A stretch of 64,000 nucleotides of DNA from Arthrobacter sp. PM3 (lineage in GTDB: Bacteria > Actinomycetota > Actinomycetes > Actinomycetales > Micrococcaceae): NCBI RefSeq assembly GCF_003352915.1, contig NZ_CP022314.1:646637-710636 (forward strand). Direction: 5' to 3'. Position numbers and translations under genes: made by a program. The stretch's first letter is position 1. The number at the start of each line of letters is the position of its first letter. The notes under the pieces were generated by a model that saw only the letters and a program-made list of their open reading frames with translations, did no database searches and was not told the origin of the DNA. This document shows, one piece after another, positions 24,183 to 31,812 of this stretch.

Positions 24183-24584
24183 GTGCGCGCAAGAAAGCTG
24201 ACGGTGCAGATCGGCTGGATGTGCCTCGCGGTCGTCAGCCTGGGCATCCTCGTTTTCGGTGTCGTCGTGGCGGTCGCTCCGGTGACCGGGGACGCGCCGC
24301 TGTACCGGGCGTACGGGCTGGCCTCGATCGGGCTCGGCTTTTTCGGCGGCCTGATCGTTCTGGTGCCGTACCGGCGCACCGAACGGTGGGCATGGTGGAC
24401 CCTCTGGTTCTATCCGGTGTTCTGGGCGGTCCACCTGGTCGGAAACCTCCCGCCGGGCACGGATCACATCCACCAGGTCGTCTTCATCGCCCTCTCGTTG
24501 ATCGGGCTCGCGGCGCCGGTCCGTGCCTTCTTCCCGCGGGGCCGCGGCCCGGCGGAGCCCGGAGTTCCGTCCCGTCTTTCGTGA
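24183..24584 (+). CDS. Small four-helix membrane protein, unknown function
   Basis: A frame of 133 residues from GTG 24183, preceded by a purine-rich ribosome site (GGGAAGGGGG). Four hydrophobic segments are visible: 'IGWMCLAVVSLGILVFGVVVAV', 'YGLASIGLGFFGGLIVLVP', 'WTLWFYPVFWAVHLVG' and 'VVFIALSLIGLAAPV', with an Arg/Pro-rich C-terminus. I do not recognise a family. An upstream ATG at 24108 in the same frame gives a polar, unlikely leader. Confidence 0.6.
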   Translation: MRARKLTVQIGWMCLAVVSLGILVFGVVVAVAPVTGDAPLYRAYGLASIGLGFFGGLIVLVPYRRTERWAWWTLWFYPVFWAVHLVGNLPPGTDHIHQVVFIALSLIGLAAPVRAFFPRGRGPAEPGVPSRLS

Positions 24585-24600
24585 TCACCACCGCCCGTTC

Positions 24601-26121
24601 TTAGGCGGCCGCGAAGGAAGCCCACTCGGGAAAGGGATCCACAGGCAGAGGCCGGTCGAGGCTGTCGACGTCCTCGAGCAGATCCTCAAGTTCCCAGTCC
24701 AGCGGTTCCCGGACCGGCAGCACCCACTCTTGCGGCGCCCACTCCGGCGGTTCCCCGCCCAATGGCGCCAGGTCCGGCGGTTCCCAATCCTGTTCCTCGC
24801 TGGGGTAGCAGCGGCCCGAGGGCGAGGTCCAGCCAGGCGGCTTGTCCCGCGTCGCGTCGACAGGATTCCAGGGCGTGGCGTGTTTCAGCCGGTGGTGCTT
24901 GGGACACGGCTGGCCAAGGTTGGTGATGCCTGTGCTGCCGCCGTCGTCCCAGGCCAGCAGGTGGTCGGCCTCGTTGTCCAGGGAAGGGTTGCTGCAGCCG
25001 GGGAACGGACATCGCCCGTCCCTCAGCCGAAGCCATTGGCGCATCGCCTTAGGAATCCGGTAGCTGGTCCGGCCGATCTCCAGGGGCGCCCCGCTGCGAG
25101 GATCTGTCAGCACCCGCAGGAACGATGTTGCGCCTTCCCCGACAATCCGGCGTGCCATGCTCGCCGGGATGGGCCCGTATCCGTCCAGCATGGACGGCTC
25201 AGAGCCGGTTCCCAGGAGCGACAGCACCGGAACGGTGACCAGCACCTGGGCGGTTGGGGACGGGGTTCCTTCCGCCACGCCACGGAGCAGCCAGTCAGCG
25301 GCGACGTCTGCGCGGAGCTGCGTCAGCGTCCGGGGTTCGTCGGGCCCCTGAAGTGCGCGTGCGGCCTCCGTGGCCCGGGCCCAGATACCGGACGCCGTGT
25401 CCGCGGGCATGTACGAGGAGAGCCAGGCCATGCCATCCCGGTCCGGGGCGTATTCCAGCCGGCGGTCCGCGGCACTCCTGCGGTGGCGCGCCTCGATGCT
25501 GACCGGATGGTGCCGCTCCCGCCAGCTGCGGGCTTTGGCGCGGAAACGGGCGGGGACGAGCTCGCCGGCGGGGCAGCCCCGCGCGGCCCGGGGAGCGTCC
25601 GGGTCAAGGAAGTGAGCTTCGAGGGCCGCTGCGGCCGGGGGTTCCAGGGCCGACGTTTCGTCGCACATCACGCGCGCGTGCTGCCAGGACAACATGCCTT
25701 CCTGCAGCGCGCCAAGGGTCAGCGGCAGCGCGGTGGCCAGGGTGCGGGCGTCCGACAACAGGGCAGCGGCGCTGCGTTCGCTCACCGTCAGGACGCCCGC
25801 GACCTCAGCGATCAGCGACATCTCGTGCATCGTGTGCTCTTGCGGCGACCGGGCAGGGGCTGCCAGGGTCTCGGCAGCATCCGCGTACCCGGCGGCGAAG
25901 TGCACCTTCAGCCCGGCCAGCCGGGCTTCCATCCGGGCCACCTCCGCCAGGCCGTCCAAGTACGCGTCCGCCTGGTCCCGCAAAGGATCGGACCCGGCCA
26001 AAGACGCACGCCCGGACACAGACCCGGGCGCGTGCCCGGCCGCACGGGCGGCGAAAACGGCCACGGCAGCAATGGAGTCCTTCATGGCCTCCACCACTTC
26101 CGCAACCGCCTTGGTTTCCAT
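24601..26121 (-). CDS. DUF222 / HNH endonuclease domain protein
   Basis: A 506-residue protein of the DUF222-HNH ('13E12 repeat') type, abundant and multi-copy in actinobacteria and often linked to mobile DNA. The central DUF222 region is helical. The HNH domain is at about 390-435: 'RCPFPGCSNPSLDNEADHLLAWDDGGSTGITNLGQPCPKHHRLKH', with zinc-type Cys pairs and the catalytic His. The C-terminal tail is Glu/Pro/Trp-rich and acidic ('EPPEWAPQEWVLPV'). Start ATG 26121 (METKAVAEVV) is chosen. No cognate mobile element is visible here. Confidence 0.9.
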   Translation of the reverse strand: METKAVAEVVEAMKDSIAAVAVFAARAAGHAPGSVSGRASLAGSDPLRDQADAYLDGLAEVARMEARLAGLKVHFAAGYADAAETLAAPARSPQEHTMHEMSLIAEVAGVLTVSERSAAALLSDARTLATALPLTLGALQEGMLSWQHARVMCDETSALEPPAAAALEAHFLDPDAPRAARGCPAGELVPARFRAKARSWRERHHPVSIEARHRRSAADRRLEYAPDRDGMAWLSSYMPADTASGIWARATEAARALQGPDEPRTLTQLRADVAADWLLRGVAEGTPSPTAQVLVTVPVLSLLGTGSEPSMLDGYGPIPASMARRIVGEGATSFLRVLTDPRSGAPLEIGRTSYRIPKAMRQWLRLRDGRCPFPGCSNPSLDNEADHLLAWDDGGSTGITNLGQPCPKHHRLKHATPWNPVDATRDKPPGWTSPSGRCYPSEEQDWEPPDLAPLGGEPPEWAPQEWVLPVREPLDWELEDLLEDVDSLDRPLPVDPFPEWASFAAA

Positions 26122-26185
26122 ACCCACAGCATCGCAGGGGGCACTGACAAAAACGCCTCCGCCCGGGCAAGGCCGGTCGGAAAGG

Positions 26186-26983
26186 TCAGTAGACGGTTCC
26201 CTCGAGCAGTTCCGCCAGCCGGCCTGCCGCACGGCGCAGTTCGGGGACACCGGCTTTCATACCGTCCTCGGTGGCCGCCTCCACCGGACTCGTCAACGCA
26301 ATGGATTCGCTGGGCAGCCCGCTCCTGTTGATCGCGATGGCCACCGAGAGCACGCCGTTGGCGCGCTCGTCGGCCGAGAAGGCGTAGTCCGTGCCGGGTT
26401 CGGGCAGCCGGGCCTTGAGCTCGGCAAGGCTGAAGGAGGTCGGCTCGTGCCCCGCCGCCACCGCCGCCTGCACCACTTCCTGCAGGTGGCTGTCCGGTGC
26501 GCCCGCAAGCAGGATTTTGCCGGCGGCGCCGACGGTCAGGGGAAGCCGCTTGCCCAGCGGCATGTCATACCGGAGCGGAGCATCGCCGTCGACGCGCGCC
26601 ACGAGAATACGTTCGAAGCCCAGCCGGGTGTACAGCGAGGCGGTCATTCCCGTTTGCGCCGCGACCTGTTGAAGCACCGGGCGGGATGAGGTCACCAGGG
26701 GGTCGTTCTCCAGGTAGCTGCGTGCCGCGGGAAGCACGGCCGGCCCGATCCGGTAAGTCTTGTCGATCTGGCTGACCATGCCGAAGTCCTGCAGGACACG
26801 CAGGATCCGCAGAGTGGTCGGCAGGCTCATGCCACAGGTCCGCGCCAGATCGCTCAGCCGTTGAGGCCGGTCCGCCCGCTGCAGTTCCGCGAAAACCTCC
26901 ATCGCCCGCGAGAGCGAGCGCATGTTGGACGGCTTTCCGCCGTCTTCCGCTGCAGCGCCTGGCCGCGTGCTGGTCACCGTCAT
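26186..26983 (-). CDS. IclR-family regulator of the tct operon
   Basis: A 265-residue IclR-type regulator. The winged helix is 'RSLSRAMEVFAELQRADRPQRLSDLARTCGMSLPTTLRILRVLQDFGMV' (about 22-70). The effector domain contains 'YDMPLGKRLPLTVGAAGKILLAG' and 'DYAFSADERANGVLSVAIAI'. It is divergent from tctBAC. Two copies of a CTTTCAT-TCT-ATGNAA(G) element lie in the shared gap, one touching its own start codon, suggesting autoregulation plus control of the transporter and the aromatic genes beyond. Confidence 0.9.
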   Translation of the reverse strand: MTVTSTRPGAAAEDGGKPSNMRSLSRAMEVFAELQRADRPQRLSDLARTCGMSLPTTLRILRVLQDFGMVSQIDKTYRIGPAVLPAARSYLENDPLVTSSRPVLQQVAAQTGMTASLYTRLGFERILVARVDGDAPLRYDMPLGKRLPLTVGAAGKILLAGAPDSHLQEVVQAAVAAGHEPTSFSLAELKARLPEPGTDYAFSADERANGVLSVAIAINRSGLPSESIALTSPVEAATEDGMKAGVPELRRAAGRLAELLEGTVY

Positions 26984-26984
26984 T

Positions 26985-27001
26985 CTTTCATTCTATGTAA
27001 C
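26985..27001. promoter_or_regulatory. Operator O1 of the tct-linked IclR regulator
   Basis: CTTTCATTCTATGTAAC is an imperfect copy of the perfect palindrome at 27069-27085. It lies two bases upstream of the regulator's start codon, so occupancy would cover its ribosome-binding region. Confidence 0.6.
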
Positions 27002-27021
27002 TTCGGGGCCGCAAAGGCATC

Positions 27022-27050
27022 TTGACAGTACCTGTGGGCCGTGTCACTAT
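27022..27050 (+). promoter_or_regulatory. Putative promoter of tctBAC
   Basis: TTGACA at 27022-27027, a 17-base spacer, and CACTAT at 27045-27050 as a weak -10. Transcription would start near 27057, with operator O2 just downstream. Confidence 0.45.
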
Positions 27051-27068
27051 TTCTTCTGACGTAAGAGA

Positions 27069-27085
27069 CTTTCATTCTATGAAAG
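27069..27085. promoter_or_regulatory. Operator O2 (perfect palindrome) ahead of tctB
   Basis: CTTTCAT-TCT-ATGAAAG has 7-bp perfect arms around 3 bases. It lies 19 bases before the tctB start and just downstream of the predicted transcription start, a position for repression. Its near-copy O1 is 84 bases away, close to eight helical turns. Confidence 0.7.
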
Positions 27086-27103
27086 CATTTGGAAGGCAAT
27101 TTG

Positions 27104-27607
27104 ATGACAATGAAGTCGACCCTGACCCAAGCCCCGGCCCGGGCAAGGCCAGCGCGCAGCGTTCTGACCGGCATCGGCGCATTCGGCGCCTTGGGCGTCT
27201 ATGTACTCATCAGCTCGGTGGACCTCGGCCTCTGGACGTCCCTCGGGCCGGGACCCGGCCTGTTCCCGTTCGCCATGGGCGCGGTACTGGCTGCAATGTC
27301 GGTCGTGTGGCTGTTGCAGGAGCTCAAGAAGCCAAGCGCGGCCGGCGAGGGCGCGGACCGCGGCCTGGTGATCGCCGTCGTCGTCAGCCTGCTGGTGCTC
27401 GCCGCTGTACTGGACCTGCTCGGCTTCCAGCTGAGCATGTTCCTGTTCCTGATGTACCACCTGAAAATCCGCGGCGGCAGGAGCTGGCTGTCCTCACTGC
27501 TGATCGGCCTGGCCGGCAGCGTCGGCGCGTTCTATGCCTTCAACTACGGCCTGAACGTGGCCCTCCCCGTCTCAGCCATTCCTGCGCTGAACCTGATCGG
27601 ACTCTAG
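27104..27607 (+). CDS. tctB: Tripartite tricarboxylate transporter small subunit TctB
   Basis: A 167-residue integral membrane protein with four hydrophobic segments ('GIGAFGALGVYVLISSVDLG', 'LFPFAMGAVLAAMSVVWLL', 'LVIAVVVSLLVLAAVLDLLG', 'LLIGLAGSVGAFYAFNYG'), matching the TctB small subunit. 'LGPGPGLFPF' is a hallmark between the first two helices. ATG 27104 is preferred because GGAAGG lies 7 bases before it; an in-frame TTG at 27089 is less likely. It is first in tctBAC, two bases before tctA. Confidence 0.88.
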   Translation: MTMKSTLTQAPARARPARSVLTGIGAFGALGVYVLISSVDLGLWTSLGPGPGLFPFAMGAVLAAMSVVWLLQELKKPSAAGEGADRGLVIAVVVSLLVLAAVLDLLGFQLSMFLFLMYHLKIRGGRSWLSSLLIGLAGSVGAFYAFNYGLNVALPVSAIPALNLIGL

Positions 27608-27609
27608 AC

Positions 27610-29112
27610 ATGGACACCCTCAATGAACTGCTGAACGGCTTCGCGGCCGCCCTGACCTGGCAAAACCTGCTCTTCGCATTCCTCGGCTGCCTGCTGGGCA
27701 CCGTGATCGGTGTGCTCCCCGGAGTCGGCCCGGTGGCCGGCGTCGCCCTGCTCATCCCCCTGACTCTGAACCTGGACCCGGCCGGGTCGATCATCATGTT
27801 GTGCGCCATTTTCTACGGCACGCAATATGGCGGCACCATCACCAGCGTCCTGTTGAACACGCCGGGCGAGGCATCATCGGCGATCACCACCATCGACGGC
27901 TACGCGATGACCAAACTCGGCCGCGCCGGATCGGCACTGACCATCGCCGCGGTGGGATCCTTCATCGGCGGAAGCATCGCCACTATTGGCCTGGTCGCCG
28001 CCGCCAAACCCCTCGGCGAACTCGGCCTCCTCGTCGGGCCGCCGGAGTTCTTCGCGCTCATGGTAGTCGGGATCTCCCTGCTGGTGGCCCTGGCCGGAAA
28101 ATCCATGGTCAAAGCCCTCATCTCCGGGGCCCTGGGGCTGCTGATCTCCATGGTCGGCATCGACCCTGTGGCCGGCGCGCCCCGCTTCACCTTCGGCATG
28201 GACCGGCTCCTGGACGGTGTCAGCTTCGTGGCCGTGATCGTCGGCGTCTTCGGACTGTCGGAGATCCTGTCCTACCGTAAGGGTGCGGATGCACCCCTGG
28301 TCCACGCACCCGGGTTCCGGTCGCTCCTGCCCACGCGCATGGAATGGCGGCGCAGCGCCCCGGCCATAGCACGCGGCACCGGAGTCGGCTTCGGACTCGG
28401 TCTGGTCCCGGGAATGACCGGATCCGTCTCGTCCCTGCTCTCGTACGTGGCCGAAAAGAAGTTCTCCCGGCACCGCCACGAACTCGGCAAGGGTGCTGTC
28501 GAGGGCGTGGCCGGACCGGAAACAGCGAACAACGCGCACGCCAACGCCGCGCTGATCCCGCTGTTCACCCTCGGAATCCCGGCATCCCCCACCATCGCCG
28601 TGCTCATGGGGGCCTTCCTCCAGCAGGGCCTGACCCCCGGTCCCAGCCTGTTCACTGAACACTCCGACATCGCCTGGGCCATCATCGCCAGCCTCTTCAT
28701 CGGCAACGTCCTGCTGCTGCTCCTCAACGTGCCCCTCGTCGGCCTCTGGACCTCCATCCTGCGGGTCCCGGCTCCGATCCTGACTGCGCTGATCCTGCTC
28801 TTCATGGTGATCGGCGCCTACACGATCAACTTCAGCGTCTTTGACGTCTTTGTCATGATCGGTTTCGGCCTGCTGGGCCTGGCTCTGCGGCACCTGGAGA
28901 TCCCGCTGGCCCCCATGGTCCTCACCCTTGTCCTCGGCCCCCTGATGGAACGCTCCCTGCGCGAGTCCCTCGAAATCTCCCAGGGAGACTTCAGCGTTTT
29001 CCTCAGCCGTCCCATCTCCGCCGTGCTCATCGCAGTGGGACTGCTGATCATCTGCAGCCCGCTGCTCAAGCTCCGCAAACCCAAAGCCCTCACCGAAGAC
29101 CCCGAAGCCTAA
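27610..29112 (+). CDS. tctA: Tripartite tricarboxylate transporter large subunit TctA
   Basis: A 500-residue large permease with about 12 membrane helices, the cation-coupled translocation subunit. Family motifs: 'GCLLGTVIGVLPGVGPVAGVALLIPLT' and 'FYGTQYGGTITSVLLNTPGEASS', and their pseudo-repeat in the second half 'GLVPGMTGSVSSLLSYVAEKK' and 'NNAHANAALIPLFTLGIPASPTIAVLMGA'. It works with TctB and the binding protein TctC encoded on either side. Substrates in the family are citrate, other carboxylates and aromatic acids such as terephthalate. Confidence 0.95.
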   Translation: MDTLNELLNGFAAALTWQNLLFAFLGCLLGTVIGVLPGVGPVAGVALLIPLTLNLDPAGSIIMLCAIFYGTQYGGTITSVLLNTPGEASSAITTIDGYAMTKLGRAGSALTIAAVGSFIGGSIATIGLVAAAKPLGELGLLVGPPEFFALMVVGISLLVALAGKSMVKALISGALGLLISMVGIDPVAGAPRFTFGMDRLLDGVSFVAVIVGVFGLSEILSYRKGADAPLVHAPGFRSLLPTRMEWRRSAPAIARGTGVGFGLGLVPGMTGSVSSLLSYVAEKKFSRHRHELGKGAVEGVAGPETANNAHANAALIPLFTLGIPASPTIAVLMGAFLQQGLTPGPSLFTEHSDIAWAIIASLFIGNVLLLLLNVPLVGLWTSILRVPAPILTALILLFMVIGAYTINFSVFDVFVMIGFGLLGLALRHLEIPLAPMVLTLVLGPLMERSLRESLEISQGDFSVFLSRPISAVLIAVGLLIICSPLLKLRKPKALTEDPEA

Positions 29113-29178
29113 AACCCAAACCACCCAACCCACAAGCCGTCCCAACACACAGCTCGGCCCACTTCAAAGGAGAAGAAC

Positions 29179-30183
29179 TTGTCCCGCACGAAAATAACCG
29201 CAGCCATCGCCGCTGCAGCCCTGCTCGCCCTTACCGGTTGCGGCGCCAACGCCAGCGCCAACAACGCGGCCTCCGGGGACGACTTCCCCAAGAAGGGCAA
29301 GTCCATTGACCTCATCGTCGCCTTCTCCTCAGGCGGCGCCGTGGACACCGCAGCCCGCCTCGTCCAGCCCGTCCTGGAGAAGGAACTCGGTACCAACGTC
29401 GAGGTCATCAACAAGCCCGGCGCCGGCGGCCAGATCGGCTACACCCAGCTGACCAGCGCCAAGCCGGACGGTTACACCATCGGCGCCACCGGCTCCCCGT
29501 CCGTCGTCGTGTCCCCGCTGGACCCGGCCCGCGGCGCGAAATACACCCGGGCCTCCTTCCAGCCGCTGGGCCGCCAGGTCATCGATCCTGCCGTAATCGC
29601 CGTCCAGCCCGACAGCCCCTACAAGACGCTGAAGGATCTGCTGGACGCTGCCAAAGCGCAGCCGAAGTCACTCACGGCCAGCACCACCGGGCTGCAGACC
29701 GGCGAACACTTCGCGCTGGCCCAGATCCAGGAAGCCACCGGCGCCGAGTTTGCCCCGGTGCACTTCTCCGAAGGAGCATCCCAGGCCACCACGGCATTCC
29801 TCGGCAAGCACGTCAACGTCCTCGTGGCGAACGTCAGCGACGTGACTGACCTGACCAAGCAGAATAAGGCCCGCGTCCTTGGGATCATGACCGCCGAGCG
29901 GTCCCCGGCGCTGCCGGACGTCCCCACGTTCAAGGAATCCGGGTACGACGTCGAGGCCGGCACCGTCCGTGGCTACTCGGCTCCCGCCGGCCTGCCGGAC
30001 GCGGTCGCCAAGAAGCTGGAAGATGCCCTGCAGAAGGCCATCGAGGACCCGGAAGTGGTCAAGAAGATGAACGCCCTCGGCCTGCAGACCAGCTACCTCA
30101 GCGGCAAGGACTACGAAACGTTCTGGGCCGGCCAGGAAGCGGACTTCAAGAAGGTCCTGCCGCTGGTCCAGAAAAAAGACTGA
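29179..30183 (+). CDS. tctC: TctC/Bug-family solute-binding lipoprotein
   Basis: A 334-residue extracytoplasmic binding protein. It begins at a TTG codon with an excellent ribosome site (AAAGGAGA). A lipoprotein signal peptide ends in the lipobox 'LTGC' (Cys about residue 21). The mature part has Bug-family features: 'IDLIVAFSSGGAVDTAARLVQPVLEKELG', 'VINKPGAGGQIGYTQL' and 'FKESGYDVEAG'. It should present a carboxylate to TctAB. The ligand is unknown; the neighbouring ring-cleavage genes suggest an aromatic acid. Confidence 0.93.
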   Translation: MSRTKITAAIAAAALLALTGCGANASANNAASGDDFPKKGKSIDLIVAFSSGGAVDTAARLVQPVLEKELGTNVEVINKPGAGGQIGYTQLTSAKPDGYTIGATGSPSVVVSPLDPARGAKYTRASFQPLGRQVIDPAVIAVQPDSPYKTLKDLLDAAKAQPKSLTASTTGLQTGEHFALAQIQEATGAEFAPVHFSEGASQATTAFLGKHVNVLVANVSDVTDLTKQNKARVLGIMTAERSPALPDVPTFKESGYDVEAGTVRGYSAPAGLPDAVAKKLEDALQKAIEDPEVVKKMNALGLQTSYLSGKDYETFWAGQEADFKKVLPLVQKKD

Positions 30184-30203
30184 GTCCAAAAAAGACTGAG
30201 TCC
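30172..30203 (+). repeat. 16-bp tandem duplication across the tctC stop
   Basis: AAAAAAGACTGAGTCC occurs twice without a gap (30172-30187 and 30188-30203). Each copy contains the final Asp codon and TGA of tctC. It appears to be a recent slippage duplication; because the first copy keeps the stop, the protein is unaffected. Confidence 0.8.
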
Positions 30204-30250
30204 AAACAACCTACCGCCGCCACTCCAACACCATCAGGGAAGACACCGCC

Positions 30251-30907
30251 ATGACCACCTCCACCCTCCAGGACGCTGATGCGGCCTTCACCCGTCCGGA
30301 TCCCGCGCTGATCGACCGGCTGGCCAAGCTGCCGGCCGCCAACATCGGCGATGCCATGGACCGGCTGGGAGTCGCAGATTCTGCGATCCAGGCGATCTGG
30401 TCCGGCGCGAAAATCGCCGGCCCTGCCTTCACGGTCTGGACCCGTGCGGGAGACAACCAGGGCATCCACCGCGCCCTGGAACTCGCCCGGCCGGGGGACG
30501 TGATCGTTGTCTCGGCCGGCGGCGACGAGTCCCGCGCCCTTTTGGGCGAGCTGATCGGCGAGCGCGCCATCAACCTCGGCATCGCCGGGTTCGCCCTGGA
30601 CGGTGCCGCACGCGACGCCGAAGCCCTGGCGGAAATCGGCATGCCGGTCTTCGCCCGGGCCGTCACCCCCGCGGGGCCGTACAAGAACGGCCCGCACCGG
30701 CTCGGCTGCGCCGTCGCCTTCGGCGGTGTTCCCGTGCTGCCCGGGGACATCCTCATCGGCGACTCCGACGGCGTCGTCATCGTCCCGCTGGAACAGGCGG
30801 CGGCCGTGGCGGAGGCGGCCGAGGCCGTCTTCGCCGACGAAACCAGCCGGCGGGCAGCAATCATCGCCGCCCGCCGGCAGCAAGACCGGCAGCAAGACCG
30901 GCCCTAA
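30251..30907 (+). CDS. RraA-like / HMG-type aldolase family protein
   Basis: A 218-residue protein of the RraA / 4-hydroxy-4-methyl-2-oxoglutarate aldolase family, which cleaves 4-hydroxy-2-oxo acids to pyruvate late in aromatic ring-fission pathways. Active-site blocks: 'PAANIGDAMDRLG', 'GDVIVVSAGGDESRALLGELIGERA', 'GFALDGAARDAEAL' with the Arg-Asp pair, and 'GDILIGDSDGVVIVP'. The C-terminus ends in a short duplicated 'RQQD' stretch. Together with the dioxygenase and hydrolases downstream it most likely acts as the terminal aldolase, although some members only regulate RNase E. Confidence 0.85.
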   Translation: MTTSTLQDADAAFTRPDPALIDRLAKLPAANIGDAMDRLGVADSAIQAIWSGAKIAGPAFTVWTRAGDNQGIHRALELARPGDVIVVSAGGDESRALLGELIGERAINLGIAGFALDGAARDAEALAEIGMPVFARAVTPAGPYKNGPHRLGCAVAFGGVPVLPGDILIGDSDGVVIVPLEQAAAVAEAAEAVFADETSRRAAIIAARRQQDRQQDRP

Positions 30908-30933
30908 GAACAGCAAGTAAGGAACGAACACTC

Positions 30934-31734
30934 ATGACAAAGTGCACCATCATCGGCCTTGGCGAAGCCGGGGCAGCCTATGCCGAGGCACTCGCCACCG
31001 CCGGCCACCAGGTCACGGGATTCGACCCCGTGGCGCCCGCCACCCCGCCGGGAACGGCCCGGGCGGCCACGGCCGCCGAAGCCTGCCAGGGCGCGGAGAT
31101 CGTTTTGGTGCTCACCGGCGCGGCCGCCGCCCGCGCCGTCGCGAAGGACTGCCTGCCGGTGCTCCCGGCAGGCAGCACCTACGCCGATTTCACCTCGTCC
31201 TCCCCCGCGGTCATGCAGGAACTCGGCCAGCACCCCGGCGAAGCCCTCTTCGCCGACGTCGCGATCCTCGGACCCGTCGCCGCTCTCGGCGTCAGGACGC
31301 CCCTCATGGTCAGCGGCCCGGGAGCGGCGGCCGTCGCGCAACTGCTGACGCCGCTGGGCGTCGAGGTCGAGATCACCGACGGCGGGCCGGGCGCGGCGAT
31401 GTCCCATAAGCTGCTGCGCAGCGTCCTGATGAAGGGCCTCGCCTCGGTCGTCGTCGAGGCCGTTACTGCCGGCCGGGCGGCCGGGCTGGAAGGATGGATC
31501 CGGGAACAGATCGCCCGGCAGCTCGCCGGCGACGGCCACGCCGTCGTCGACAGACTGCTCACCGGAACGTCCAAGCACGCTGTCCGCCGGTCGCGGGAGA
31601 TGCAGGATACGGCCAATTACCTGGCCGAGCTCGGTGTCCCCGCAGAAATGACGGCGGCGTCAGCGGCAGCGCTGACCCGGATCGCGTCGGCACCGGTCGC
31701 AACGTCACCGGCCCCGGAGGCGGCCCTGCGCTAA
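30934..31734 (+). CDS. NAD(P)-binding beta-hydroxyacid dehydrogenase-like protein (DUF1932)
   Basis: A 266-residue protein with a 6-phosphogluconate dehydrogenase-type Rossmann domain: 'CTIIGLGEAGAAYAEALATAGHQVTGFDP', GxGxxG at residues 8-13. The C-terminal helical domain is of the DUF1932 type ('GGPGAAMSHKLLRSVLMKGLASVVVEA', with the Lys in the usual catalytic position). It probably oxidises or reduces a hydroxy acid. It lies 26 bases after the aldolase gene and before a carboxylate permease, so the substrate is likely an intermediate of the same pathway. Confidence 0.85.
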   Translation: MTKCTIIGLGEAGAAYAEALATAGHQVTGFDPVAPATPPGTARAATAAEACQGAEIVLVLTGAAAARAVAKDCLPVLPAGSTYADFTSSSPAVMQELGQHPGEALFADVAILGPVAALGVRTPLMVSGPGAAAVAQLLTPLGVEVEITDGGPGAAMSHKLLRSVLMKGLASVVVEAVTAGRAAGLEGWIREQIARQLAGDGHAVVDRLLTGTSKHAVRRSREMQDTANYLAELGVPAEMTAASAAALTRIASAPVATSPAPEAALR

Positions 31735-31812
31735 GTGCGCATGAGGCAAAATCATGAAGAGGGAATCAACGATGAACCCGACCGCAAACCAACACCCCGA
31801 AGGAGCAGCCCG

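Noticed and set aside
24523..26331. A 602-codon plus-strand frame opposite the HNH gene
   Set aside because: Arg/Gly/Pro-rich with no motif. The minus strand encodes a clear DUF222/HNH protein.
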